64,000 nt of DNA from Nocardia africana NBRC 100379 (lineage in GTDB: Bacteria > Actinomycetota > Actinomycetes > Mycobacteriales > Mycobacteriaceae): NCBI RefSeq assembly GCF_001612635.1, contig NZ_BDAV01000004.1, positions 186,001 through 250,000 of the forward strand. The letters run 5' to 3'. The translations under genes were made by a program, and so were the position numbers. Below the pieces are notes generated by a model, which searched no databases, was not told the DNA's origin, and saw nothing but the letters and a program-made list of their open reading frames with translations. Shown here one piece after another: positions 53,063 to 64,000 of this stretch. Position 1 is the stretch's first letter. Each line of letters opens with the position of its first letter.

Positions 53063-55651
53063 CTAGGCGTCGATCGCGTCGGGTTCGGCCGCTTGCTCCG
53101 CCTCTCCGCCGCCGCGGATCGAATACAGCAGTCCGTCCAGCTCATCGGGTTTGACGAGTACGTCGCGAGCCTTGGAGCCTTCACTCGGGCCGACCACACC
53201 GCGGGTCTCCATCAGGTCCATCAGGCGGCCCGCCTTGGCGAATCCGACGCGCAGTTTGCGCTGCAGCATCGAGGTGGAACCGAACTGCGAGGTGACGACC
53301 AGTTCGACGGCCTGCAGGAAGACGTCGAGATCGTCGCCGATATCCGGGTCGACGTCCTTCTTCTCCCCGGCCTTGGCGGTGGTGACGCCCTCCTGGTACT
53401 CGGGTTCGGCCTGATTCTTGGCGAAATCGACGACGGCCTGAATTTCCTCGTCGGAGATGAACGCGCCCTGCAACCGGGTCGGCTTGGACGCGCCCATCGG
53501 CAGGAACAGGCCGTCGCCCATACCGATCAATTTCTCCGCACCCGGCTGGTCCAGGATGACGCGGGAGTCGGTGAGCGAGGACGTCGCGAACGCCAGCCGG
53601 GAGGGGACGTTGGTCTTGATCAGACCGGTCACCACGTCCACCGAGGGCCGCTGGGTCGCCAGCACCAGATGGATACCGGCCGCGCGCGCCTTCTGCGTGA
53701 TGCGCACGATCGCGTCCTCGACGTCGCGCGGCGCGGTCATCATCAGATCGGCGAGCTCGTCGACGATCGCCAGGATGTAGGGATAGGGCCGGTACACGCG
53801 CTCGCTGCCCAGCGGCGTGGTGATCTGGCCCGATTTCACCTTCTTGTTGAAATCGTCGATGTGGCGGACCTTGCTGGCCTGCATGTCCTGATACCGCTGT
53901 TCCATCTCCTCCACCAGCCACGCCAGCGCGGCGGCGGCCTTCTTCGGCTGGGTGATGATGGGCGTGATCAGATGCGGAATGCCCTCGTACGGCGTCAGTT
54001 CCACCATCTTGGGATCGATGAGGATCATCCGCACCTCGTCCGGGGTGGCGCGGCCCAGCAGCGACACCAGCATCGAGTTGACGAAACTCGACTTACCCGA
54101 CCCGGTGGAACCGGCGACCAGCAGATGCGGCATCTTCGCCAAGTTCGCGGAGACGAATTCGCCCTCGATGTTCTTCCCGAGTCCGATCACCAACGGGTGG
54201 TGGTCGTTTCGCGTGGACGGCGCCTTGAGCACATCCGCCAGCCGGACCAGTTCTCGGTCGGCGTTGGGCACCTCGATACCGACCGCCGACTTGCCCGGAA
54301 TCGGTGCGAGCAACCGCACATTCTCGGTGGCCACCGCATACGCGATATTGCGGGCCAGGGCGGTGATCTTCTCGACCTTCACCCCGGGACCGAGTTCGAC
54401 CTCGTAGCGGGTGACCGTCGGACCGCGCACGAAACCGGTGACCGCCGCGTCGATCTTGAACTGCACCAGCACCTCGGTGATCGCCTCGATCATCGATTCG
54501 TTGGCGGCGCTGCGTTTCTTCGGCGGATCGCCGTCGGTCAGCAGGGTCAGCGGCGGCAGCTGATAATCGCCGTCGACCTCCCGATCGGTGACGAATTCCA
54601 GTTGCTGCGGAGGCTGCGGCTCGGGGGTCTGATCGACGACCTTCGGCGGCTTGCGCGTCTTGGGTTTGCTTGCGGGGGGCGGCGTTTCGTCCGGCTCGGC
54701 GATATCTTTCGCATCGCGCAACGGCGGCTGGCCGAGAACCTCGGTGACCGCGTCGACGCCACCGAATTCGTCGGCCGGATAATTTTCCTCGGGGGTGCGG
54801 CCGCGCCGCGACGAACGGCTCTTGTGCATCGGAAAGCCGTCGGCGTCATAGTTTTCCGGGTCGTAGAGCCCGTATTGCCCGTCGTCGTCGGCGAATTCGG
54901 CATCCGGCAGGCCGAACAGCTCGCGCAGCCGGTGCGGGACCTCACGCACCGTCGTCCCGGTGACCAGCAACAGCCCGAAGAGCATGGCCAGCAACAGCAA
55001 CGGCACCGCCAGCCACGCGGTGAGCCCGTTGCGCAGCGGCCCGCCCAGTACGTAGCCGACGAAGCCCGCCGCGTGGGCGCGCCCGTGCGCATCGGCGGGC
55101 GCGCCCGCGAAGATATGCCAGATTCCCAGCGCCGGCAGCCCGACCAGCACGCCGCCGAGTACCAGCCGGGGCCGGATCTCGGGCCGCGGTTCGGTGCGCA
55201 TCAGCACCACCGCGATACCGGAGGCCACGAACGGCAGCACGGCCGCGGCGGATCCGGCGATCGCGCGCACCGCGGTATCGACCCAGTGGCCCACCGGCCC
55301 GCCCGCCGACATCCAGACCGCCGCCGCGATGACGACGCTGAAAGCGACCAGCGCCAGGGCGATTCCGTCGCGGCGGTGACCGTGTTCGATCTCCCCCGCG
55401 CGGCTGATCGTGCGGGTGGTGGCACCGAATCCGCGCGCCAGCACCGACCACCCGTTGCCGATCCCGCGCCCGATCACCGCGAGCGGTGCGGTCTGCGGTG
55501 AACGGCGTACCGGCCGGCGGGTCGCGGTGGTGCGGCCACGCGGCGCCGATCGGGCGCGTCCGCCTCCGGAGCGAGTCCGCGCCGGAGCCCGCCCCCGGGT
55601 GGATCCCGCCCGCGAACTCGATGTCGTGGTGCCGCGGGACTTACCTGCCAT
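53063..55651 (-). CDS. ftsK: DNA translocase FtsK
   Basis: The product has 862 residues. The first 60 are basic and Ser/Arg-rich. About four membrane segments lie at residues 95-260. A Pro/Glu-rich linker follows. The motor domain has Walker A VAGSTGSGKSSFVNSML, then LIDPKMVELTPYEGIPHL, and Walker B ILAIVDELADLMM. The C-terminal gamma domain (QFGSTSMLQRKLRVGFAKAGRLMDLMETRGVVGPSEGSKARDVL) reads KOPS-like sequences. It moves DNA at division. Place matches Rv2748c. Confidence 0.96.
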   Translation of the reverse strand: MAGKSRGTTTSSSRAGSTRGRAPARTRSGGGRARSAPRGRTTATRRPVRRSPQTAPLAVIGRGIGNGWSVLARGFGATTRTISRAGEIEHGHRRDGIALALVAFSVVIAAAVWMSAGGPVGHWVDTAVRAIAGSAAAVLPFVASGIAVVLMRTEPRPEIRPRLVLGGVLVGLPALGIWHIFAGAPADAHGRAHAAGFVGYVLGGPLRNGLTAWLAVPLLLLAMLFGLLLVTGTTVREVPHRLRELFGLPDAEFADDDGQYGLYDPENYDADGFPMHKSRSSRRGRTPEENYPADEFGGVDAVTEVLGQPPLRDAKDIAEPDETPPPASKPKTRKPPKVVDQTPEPQPPQQLEFVTDREVDGDYQLPPLTLLTDGDPPKKRSAANESMIEAITEVLVQFKIDAAVTGFVRGPTVTRYEVELGPGVKVEKITALARNIAYAVATENVRLLAPIPGKSAVGIEVPNADRELVRLADVLKAPSTRNDHHPLVIGLGKNIEGEFVSANLAKMPHLLVAGSTGSGKSSFVNSMLVSLLGRATPDEVRMILIDPKMVELTPYEGIPHLITPIITQPKKAAAALAWLVEEMEQRYQDMQASKVRHIDDFNKKVKSGQITTPLGSERVYRPYPYILAIVDELADLMMTAPRDVEDAIVRITQKARAAGIHLVLATQRPSVDVVTGLIKTNVPSRLAFATSSLTDSRVILDQPGAEKLIGMGDGLFLPMGASKPTRLQGAFISDEEIQAVVDFAKNQAEPEYQEGVTTAKAGEKKDVDPDIGDDLDVFLQAVELVVTSQFGSTSMLQRKLRVGFAKAGRLMDLMETRGVVGPSEGSKARDVLVKPDELDGLLYSIRGGGEAEQAAEPDAIDA

Positions 55652-55766
55652 GACCTCAGGCTAGCCGCAACAGCCCCATCGGGACCATCCGCAACACCCA
55701 TCCCACCCACATCATTGCCGACCTCACAACGCTGTCAGCGGCGGGAAACGACGCCTGCGACCGGCC

Positions 55767-56390
55767 TCAGACGCTGCGATCGGAGGCGAAGACCGCGGCC
55801 ACATCGTCGACACCGCCGGCGGCGTCGACGCGGACCTCGTTGCGGCCGAACGCGTGAAGCAGCAGTTCGGAGGGCTGCCCGGTGAGTACCACCGCATCGC
55901 CGCCGACGTTGTGCGCCGTCACGCGTTCGCCCTCCGGAGTCGCCAGCACGACGGTGACCGGGGATTTGCGATACGCCATCCGCGCCATCCGCCGCGTCGC
56001 CGACCACAGCTTGCGCTCGTCCTCGGCCGGCAAGGGGCGCGGCGTCCATTCCGGGTCGGCGCGGCGCACGTCCTCGTGGTGGACGAACATCTCGGTCAGG
56101 TTGACCACGGCGTCGACCGGCTTCAGCGGCGACCACCACGGCGGCCCGGTGCGGATCTGCTCCAGCAGTTCGGTGAACGGCTTCTCGGAGACCTTCGCCT
56201 GCACCGAATCCAGATAGCCCGCAAGGGGTTTCAGCAGGATCCCGGGTGCGGCCACGGGATGACGTTCCCGTACCACCAGATGCGCGGCCAGGTCGCGCAC
56301 CGTCCAGGTACCGCACAGGGTCGGGGCGTCGGGACCGGCCGCCGTCATGGTCGACACCAGGGCCCGGCGTTCCCGTTGAGCCATACTCAT
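55767..56390 (-). CDS. TIGR03085-family metal-binding protein (DinB-like)
   Basis: The product has 207 residues. AQRERRALVSTM, TLCGTWTVRDLAAHLVVRERHP and MFVHHEDVRRA show the DinB/mycothiol-dependent maleylpyruvate isomerase type helical bundle with three His ligands (H in AHL and in HHED). The family is frequent in Mycobacteriales, and metal-dependent thiol chemistry is likely. The exact reaction is unknown. It lies between rnj and ftsK. Confidence 0.88.
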   Translation of the reverse strand: MSMAQRERRALVSTMTAAGPDAPTLCGTWTVRDLAAHLVVRERHPVAAPGILLKPLAGYLDSVQAKVSEKPFTELLEQIRTGPPWWSPLKPVDAVVNLTEMFVHHEDVRRADPEWTPRPLPAEDERKLWSATRRMARMAYRKSPVTVVLATPEGERVTAHNVGGDAVVLTGQPSELLLHAFGRNEVRVDAAGGVDDVAAVFASDRSV

Positions 56391-56460
56391 GGGCCGAGCG
56401 TAGTGGGTCGCGGGCCGCGGGAGCCAGCGGAGCGCGACCCCGCCGGCGCCCGCACCGGGA

Positions 56461-59489
<3,029 letters not shown>

Positions 59490-59502
59490 TCACATTCCAG
59501 CA

Positions 59503-59569
59503 ATGACAGCAGCGATGACAGCAACCAGACGCTGGCGTGATGTCATTTATGGCGTCATACTGATGTCAT
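59503..59569. promoter_or_regulatory. phased repeats upstream of the HicB-like gene
   Basis: ATGACAGCA lies at 59503 and 59515. TGATGTCAT lies at 59538 and 59561, and a related GGCGTCAT at 59551. The rc of TGATGTCAT is ATGACATCA, one base from ATGACAGCA. The steps are near 12 bp (with a gap at 59527), so the sites would face one side of the helix. The last one overlaps the start codon. Confidence 0.6.
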
Positions 59570-60014
59570 GGATCTGAACAAGTACACCGCCCGGATGCGC
59601 GACGATCTCGTCGCGGCCGCCGCGCTCGGCGACGAGAAGACACAGGCCACCGCCGCCGCCTTGGCCGCCGCCACGGAGAACTCGCTGCGGCTGACGCTGC
59701 TGGCCGCGCTCTCGGATCTGGCGGACGAGGTCAACGCGACGCTCGACGATCGCACCGTGCACGTCTCCCTGTCGGGTACCGACGCGCAGGTCGAGGTGCG
59801 GCGCACCGCGAGCGAGGAATCGCACCCGACGTTCGAGGAGATGACCGGCGACATCAGCCGGGTCACCCTGCGCATGGTCGAGAATTTGAAGGCTCGCGCC
59901 GAGGAGGCCGCCACCCAGAGCGGTCAGTCGCTGAACTCCTGGCTCTCCGGCGCGGTCCAGGGCGCCCTGCGCGATCAGATGCGCAAGGGCGGCCCCGGAC
60001 GCTGCGACAGCTGA
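59568..60014 (+). CDS. HicB-like / ribbon-helix-helix protein, orphan
   Basis: The product has 148 residues. Residues 1-100 are a two-part N-terminal region with many Asp/Ala/Leu and a beta pattern (RTVHVSLSGTDAQVEVRR). Residues 105-140 are the ribbon-helix-helix part (VTLRMVENLKARAEEAATQSGQSLNSWLSGAVQGAL). The SLNSWL stretch is typical of HicB-type antitoxins. No HicA-like toxin follows, so it is an orphan DNA-binding protein, probably a repressor of its own gene through the phased repeats upstream. The start codon is within the last repeat. Confidence 0.7.
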   Translation: MDLNKYTARMRDDLVAAAALGDEKTQATAAALAAATENSLRLTLLAALSDLADEVNATLDDRTVHVSLSGTDAQVEVRRTASEESHPTFEEMTGDISRVTLRMVENLKARAEEAATQSGQSLNSWLSGAVQGALRDQMRKGGPGRCDS

Positions 60015-61055
60015 TCAGTCCATCACCGTCACGGTGCCGGTGGGGCCGATCTCGGTGCGGCGGTCGTGATCGGGCGCCTGCGCGAGAACCGTCGACAGCA
60101 CCCGTCGCCCGGGCGGCAGGATGCGCACCGTCACCGAGCCGGCGTTCGCCGCGTCCAATTCCCGCGTGGCGACGTCGATGACGCGTTCGCGCAACCACTT
60201 CGGCGCCTCGGTGAAGCCACCGTCGTCGAGCAGCACGACCTCCACCCCGCGCGCCCGCGCACCCCGCGCGGCCCCGCTGAGCTCCTCGGTCATCAACTGC
60301 GGGGCACGCAGTCCGTCGCGCAGTTCCGCCTCCAGGAGCCGGCACTGTTCACGTTCACCGACGGTGAGGACCGCGCCCTCGGCGATGCGTTCCAGGATCG
60401 GGCGGGCCACCCGGTCCAGGCGCTCCAGCTGCCGCGTGCGTTCGCCGTCGGCGGCCGCCATCGTCGCCTCCGCGGCGGCCTGAGCGCTCGCTTCCTCGCG
60501 CAACCCCCGCAGCGAACGCTGGGTGGGCCGCATGATCTGCGCGAACACCGAGATGGCGATGACGGTGCCGATGGGCACGATCGCGGCGACGATCGCGCTC
60601 GCGGTCAGCCAGGCCCGTGCGCCCTCGACACCGATGACGACCGCGACTCCGGCCACGCCGAGCCACGCCGTGCCCATCCGGCCGCGCAGTACCAGCACGG
60701 CCAGCACATACGAGGTCGCGAAGGTGGTCCACACCATGTGCCGGGTTTCCGGTGTGCCGGGATCGGCCGAGGTCAGGGCGGTGGCGACCGGCCCGGCGGC
60801 GGCGACGAAGATCGTCACGGCCCACGGCAGCGGATCGCCGGGGACCACCAGCACCAGCGCACCGCCCACCACCATCACGATCAGCGCGGTCACCGTCGGA
60901 AGCGCATCGGTGGTGTCGATGTTGCGGACCATGTAGAGGGTGATGGTCACCTCCAGCAGGACCAGGAACAGCCACGCGGTAGGACCGCGCAGTCCGAGCA
61001 GCTCACGCAGCCCGAATGCTTGTTCGCCACCGGAATCAGTGCGCACCGTCACCAC
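60015..61055 (-). CDS. histidine-kinase-like membrane protein lacking clear catalytic motifs
   Basis: The product has 346 residues with about five membrane segments in residues 28-175, then a coiled-coil (GLREEASAQAAAEATMAAADGERTRQLERLDRVARPILERI) and a C-terminal domain (LLEAELRDGLRAPQL, RGVEVVLLDDGG). The layout resembles MacS-like sensor kinases, but I find no phospho-acceptor His box, no N box and no GxG ATP lid. It overlaps the upstream kinase by 20 bp and is the third gene of the unit with a kinase and response regulator. It may be a non-catalytic partner. Confidence 0.65.
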   Translation of the reverse strand: MVTVRTDSGGEQAFGLRELLGLRGPTAWLFLVLLEVTITLYMVRNIDTTDALPTVTALIVMVVGGALVLVVPGDPLPWAVTIFVAAAGPVATALTSADPGTPETRHMVWTTFATSYVLAVLVLRGRMGTAWLGVAGVAVVIGVEGARAWLTASAIVAAIVPIGTVIAISVFAQIMRPTQRSLRGLREEASAQAAAEATMAAADGERTRQLERLDRVARPILERIAEGAVLTVGEREQCRLLEAELRDGLRAPQLMTEELSGAARGARARGVEVVLLDDGGFTEAPKWLRERVIDVATRELDAANAGSVTVRILPPGRRVLSTVLAQAPDHDRRTEIGPTGTVTVMD

Positions 61056-62304
61056 CCCAGACCAAGGTCACCGCGGTGCCCTCCCCCGGTTGCGATTCCA
61101 CGAATCCGGCGCCGCCGGCCAGCTGGCGCATGCGGCCGAGAATGCTCACCGAGATACCGAGCCGGTCCGCCGAGACCGCGTGCACGTCGAACCCGGCGCC
61201 GTCGTCGGTGAAGACGACCCGGATGCTGCCCGCGCTGATCGTGCAGGTCACCGTGCGCGTCACTACCCGGCCGGGTACCGCGGCGTGGCGCAGGCTGTTG
61301 CGGACCGCCTCGGCCAGAGCCGCGGCGAGGGTGCGCGCCGCAGCGGCGGGCATGCGCAGGTCGTCGAAGCCCGGCCAGGTCCTGGTGGTGAAACGAACGC
61401 CGGGATTCACCTCGTGCACCGAGGCGCGCAGGAAATCGACGGCCGCACGTGCGTCGAGCACATCGGGTTCGCGCGATTCGACGCGGATCTCGTCGAGTTG
61501 GTTCAGGGTGCGTTCGGCCTGCCGTCGCAGCACATCCGAGGGTTCACTGCCGCGCGAGGCGTCCAGCAGTGTGGACAGGACGGCGTCGTGAATGAGGGCG
61601 GCGAAGCGGGCGCTCTCGTTGTCGCGCGCCGCAGCCGCGGCGGCTTCGGCGGCCTGTTTACTCGCCGCCACCGATTCGCGGTCCACCCGGGCCGCGGCCG
61701 ACAGCGCCGAGACCACACACCACAGGAACAACGCCGACAGTCCGACCGCGCGGGCGAAGGCGCTGAGCACGGACACTGCCGTGAACTGTTCCGCCAGATA
61801 GATATTCGTCAACGCGACGGCCGCCGAGCCGATCAGCAGATACGCCACCGCGACGAGCGCCGGCCACGCCAACGTCGCCACGAGCACCCCCAGTGGCAGC
61901 ATCCGGTACAGCCACACCGAATTCGCGCCGATGCTGTGGGTGTCGAGCCCGATCAGCATGGTCGCCACCGCGGACAGGAAGGCCACCGCGGCGCAGCCCG
62001 ACACCAGCCGGATGGTGCGCGGACTCGACCGGATCGACAGCACGGCCAGCACCGGGAACAGTCCGAACGCCAGCGCGCTGGCAGTCGGCGTCCACCAGGC
62101 GGGCGTGAACCGCGCCTGCTCGGTGATCTCCGGAAGATCGGCGAGGCCCATGATCACCCCGCCCGCGCCGATCGAGAGCCCCAGCCGGCGCACGACCCGC
62201 TCCACCGCCGGAGTATCGGAGCGCACCACCGCGCGGCCGGGAACCCGGATGCGGGCCGCGGCCGCGGTGCGCGCGAAGACTCCGGGTGCGTCGACCGCGA
62301 TCAT
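61036..62304 (-). CDS. sensor histidine kinase
   Basis: The product has 422 residues from ATG 62304. About six membrane segments span residues 40-205. The HisKA_3-type helix has ARFAALIHDAVLSTLL with His239 as phospho-acceptor. The ATPase domain has N box LAEAVRNSLRHA, G1 VFTDDGAGFD and a G2-like end (GFVESQPGEGTAVTLVW). It overlaps the response-regulator stop by 4 bp (ATGA), so it is the cognate kinase. The signal is unknown. Confidence 0.88.
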   Translation of the reverse strand: MIAVDAPGVFARTAAAARIRVPGRAVVRSDTPAVERVVRRLGLSIGAGGVIMGLADLPEITEQARFTPAWWTPTASALAFGLFPVLAVLSIRSSPRTIRLVSGCAAVAFLSAVATMLIGLDTHSIGANSVWLYRMLPLGVLVATLAWPALVAVAYLLIGSAAVALTNIYLAEQFTAVSVLSAFARAVGLSALFLWCVVSALSAAARVDRESVAASKQAAEAAAAAARDNESARFAALIHDAVLSTLLDASRGSEPSDVLRRQAERTLNQLDEIRVESREPDVLDARAAVDFLRASVHEVNPGVRFTTRTWPGFDDLRMPAAAARTLAAALAEAVRNSLRHAAVPGRVVTRTVTCTISAGSIRVVFTDDGAGFDVHAVSADRLGISVSILGRMRQLAGGAGFVESQPGEGTAVTLVWGGDGAH

Positions 62305-62957
62305 GTCTGGTTGTTGCGCTCGGGCACCGGCAGCCACCCGTCCTCCACCGCGCGCTTGTAGAGGTCGGTCTTGGTGGGCGCCGGGCGGCCCGCGTCGGCG
62401 TACTTCTGGCGGATCCGGCCCAGGTAGTCGTTGACGGTCTGCTCCGAGAGCCCGGTCAGCCGCGCCACCCGCGAGGCTTTCTCGCCGGACGCGTAGAGGG
62501 TCAGCACCTCCTGCTGGCGCGGGCTCAGTCCGACATCGCGCAGCTGCGGATCTCCGTCGATGGCGGCGGCCCAATCGGTGGTGACCACCTGTTCGCCGCT
62601 CGCGGCGGCGCGCACCGCGGCGACCACGGTCTGCACGTCCTCGGATTTGCGCACCACGCCCAGCACCCCGGCCCGCGCGGCCGAGCGCACCAGGAACGGA
62701 TTGTCGGCTCCCGTGAACACCAGCACCTCGAGTCCGCGATCGCGCAGGGCCTGCACATTGGACTGCGGGGTGGAGCCGTCGGCGAGCCGCAGATCGAGTA
62801 TCACCAGATCCAATTCCGGTGCGGCCGAAAGCAATTCGGCCACCGTGCCGGCGGTGATGACCAGTTCCAGATCGCTTTCGCCGGCCAGCATGCTGGCCAG
62901 GCCGAGCGCGACCGACTCGTGGTCCTCGACCAGACCGATCCGCCGCGGTGGCGTCAT
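62301..62957 (-). CDS. LuxR/NarL-family response regulator
   Basis: The product has 218 residues from ATG 62957, with GAGGAC 3 bases upstream. Receiver: RIGLVEDHESVALG with Asp55 in VILDLRLAD. Output: LSPRQQEVLTLYASGEKASRVARLTGLSEQTVNDYLGRIRQKY, a LuxR helix-turn-helix. It is first in the three-gene unit with the kinase at 61036 and the kinase-like protein at 60015. Target genes are unknown. Confidence 0.92.
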   Translation of the reverse strand: MTPPRRIGLVEDHESVALGLASMLAGESDLELVITAGTVAELLSAAPELDLVILDLRLADGSTPQSNVQALRDRGLEVLVFTGADNPFLVRSAARAGVLGVVRKSEDVQTVVAAVRAAASGEQVVTTDWAAAIDGDPQLRDVGLSPRQQEVLTLYASGEKASRVARLTGLSEQTVNDYLGRIRQKYADAGRPAPTKTDLYKRAVEDGWLPVPERNNQT

Positions 62958-63082
62958 ATGGTCCTCACCCTTCCCGAAAGCCGAACACACGCCGCGCCCC
63001 CGGCCGGGAACGCGACGTCCTGCCGTCGAGTATGACGGTGCCGGTGATATCCGTGTGAGACACCAGAAATCGGGTCACCGGC

Positions 63083-63535
63083 TCAGGCGCTCAACTGCGC
63101 CGCGACCGTCGCACCCAGTTCCCAGCACCTCTCCCGGTCGTCTTTACCCGGCTGACCGGTGACGATCACCGGTGCGGCGGCCTGCTGCCACCCCATCCCG
63201 GTCGTCACGGTCGTGATGCTGCGCTCGGCTCCCTCGGTGCCCTGATTGCCGTGGATGTACACCCCGAACGGCCGGCCGCGGGTGCTGTCGAGGCAGGGGT
63301 AGTAGAAGGTGTCGAAGGCGTGTTTCAGCGCGCCCGACATATAGCCCAGATTGGCCGGCGTGCCCAGGACATAGCCGTCGGCGGCGAGCACGTCGCTCGC
63401 GGTGACGGCCAGCGCCGCCCGCCGCACCACCTCGACCCCCTCGATCTCGGGGTCGGTGGCGCCCGCGACCACCGCTTCGAACATGTCCTGCAGGAACGGC
63501 GAGGGCGTGTGATGGATGATCAACAACGTCGGCAC
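63083..63535 (-). CDS. flavodoxin-fold NAD(P)H-dependent reductase
   Basis: The product has 150 residues. TLLIIHHTPSPFLQDMFEAVVAGA begins the flavodoxin-like fold and GYVLGTPANLGYMSGALKHAFDTFYY is the FMN-contact segment. It is related to the FMN reductase at 19116 but shorter. The substrate is unknown. GTG 63535 is the start. The region 62958-63082 upstream of the response regulator has no gene. Confidence 0.83.
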   Translation of the reverse strand: MPTLLIIHHTPSPFLQDMFEAVVAGATDPEIEGVEVVRRAALAVTASDVLAADGYVLGTPANLGYMSGALKHAFDTFYYPCLDSTRGRPFGVYIHGNQGTEGAERSITTVTTGMGWQQAAAPVIVTGQPGKDDRERCWELGATVAAQLSA

Positions 63536-63565
63536 CCAGGCGAGCCTAGTGGGGCCGGCCGTGTC

Positions 63566-64000
63566 TCAGGACCGGGTGCGGCGTTCGACGCGCTCGAGTT
63601 CCACGGCGCGGCGCATGGTTTCGCGGGCGCGCGAGCGGTCGCCGGCGTAGTCGTAGGCGCGGGCGGCGCGGTAGTTGGTGCGCCAGTTGTCGGGATCGGC
63701 TTCCCACTCCTTCTTGACCTGCTCGAACAGCTCGTCGGCCGCGGCCTTCTCCAGGCGGCCGGACGGGCGGCGGGGCAGGTCGGACACGTCGAGTTCGAGG
63801 CCCTCGTCGTGGATGCGCCGCGCCAGATGCTGGTGGGCGAGGGCGGCGCGAATGCTGGTGGCCACCACCCACACGCCGAGGATCGGCAGGATCAGCACGC
63901 CCACACCCATCGCGATCGCGGCGGGCTCGCCCGAGGTCATCAGTTCGATCGCGATGCGCCCCAGCAGCAGGAAGTAGAAGGCCAGGGCGACGACCAGGAA
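63566..64000 (-). CDS. membrane protein with TPR-like tail (partial, 5' end outside window)
   Basis: The frame is open from base 64000 down to the stop at 63566 (144 residues visible). Two membrane segments are seen: FLVVALAFYFLLLGRIAIEL and AIAMGVGVLILPILGVWVVATS. The rest is a charged helical tail with a repeat-like stretch (DPDNWRTNYRAARAYDYAGDRSRARETMRRAVEL) that resembles a TPR unit. Homologues occur in Mycobacteriales as conserved membrane proteins of unknown function. An internal ATG at 63940 is not the likely start, because the reading frame is hydrophobic upstream. Confidence 0.75.
   Translation of the reverse strand, partial: FLVVALAFYFLLLGRIAIELMTSGEPAAIAMGVGVLILPILGVWVVATSIRAALAHQHLARRIHDEGLELDVSDLPRRPSGRLEKAAADELFEQVKKEWEADPDNWRTNYRAARAYDYAGDRSRARETMRRAVELERVERRTRS

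Noticed and set aside
53051..55501. Long plus-strand reading frame of 816 codons
   Set aside because: It is the antisense of ftsK. The product is His/Arg/Gln-rich with no family pattern, while ftsK shows all expected motifs.

Overview
The window is high-GC DNA from an actinobacterium of the order Mycobacteriales, most likely Nocardia or a close relative. The grounds are an Lsr2 nucleoid protein, F420-type oxidoreductases, many 4-bp ATGA/GTGA gene overlaps, and a gene order that follows the Mycobacterium tuberculosis lexA (Rv2720) to dapA (Rv2753c) segment. Genus is an inference from this synteny and from protein style; no rRNA or tRNA gene was seen.

Left part (1-21.7 kb), a lineage-variable insertion between the end of lexA and the fadE20-like acyl-CoA dehydrogenase. 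It holds a CDF metal exporter and a CtaG-like membrane protein, an Lsr2 paralogue, a PAS-GGDEF diguanylate cyclase overlapping a Methyltransf_19 gene, and an SRPBCC domain fused to an acyl-CoA ligase. A PucR-type regulator with a Gly-Ser insert and abruptly changed codon use follows, beside a stand-alone copy of its N-terminal domain. Next come an XRE/DUF5753 - methyltransferase - DUF397 module, a PAP2 protein divergent from a TetR regulator across a 23-bp inverted repeat, and an MFS exporter. The part ends with a three-gene set (haem-oxygenase-like di-iron enzyme, NPPY methyltransferase, CDGSH Fe-S protein) and a cluster containing an FMN reductase, a proline-rich protein, a DJ-1/PfpI protein and the uracil-DNA glycosylase UdgX.

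Central part (21.7-41.3 kb), conserved core: acyl-CoA dehydrogenase, acyltransferase, hflX, dapF, TrmH-type RNA methyltransferase, miaA, an Rv2728c-like protein, a DUF349 protein, miaB, the glutamate ABC transporter gluABCD, recX and recA. RecX carries three tandem copies of its C-terminal repeat and a long charged N-terminal region. recA has a palindromic SOS box, which links it to the LexA encoded at the left edge.

Right part (41.5-64 kb): an Lrp-type regulator divergent from an MFS exporter, DUF3046, a glycosyltransferase, a PIG-L deacetylase, the envelope-stress set clgR-pspA-pspM with a tiny membrane protein beyond pspM, a CinA-like protein, pgsA, an N-acetyltransferase, small enzymes, ftsK, a TIGR03085 protein, rnj and dapA. 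It ends with an orphan HicB-like repressor behind phased repeats, a two-component system with an apparently degenerate partner protein, a flavodoxin-like protein and a membrane protein cut by the window edge.

Small genes too short for routine ORF calling were added where frame, ribosome-binding site and context agree (46521-46694, 37558-37758, 44159-44353, 20220-20483).
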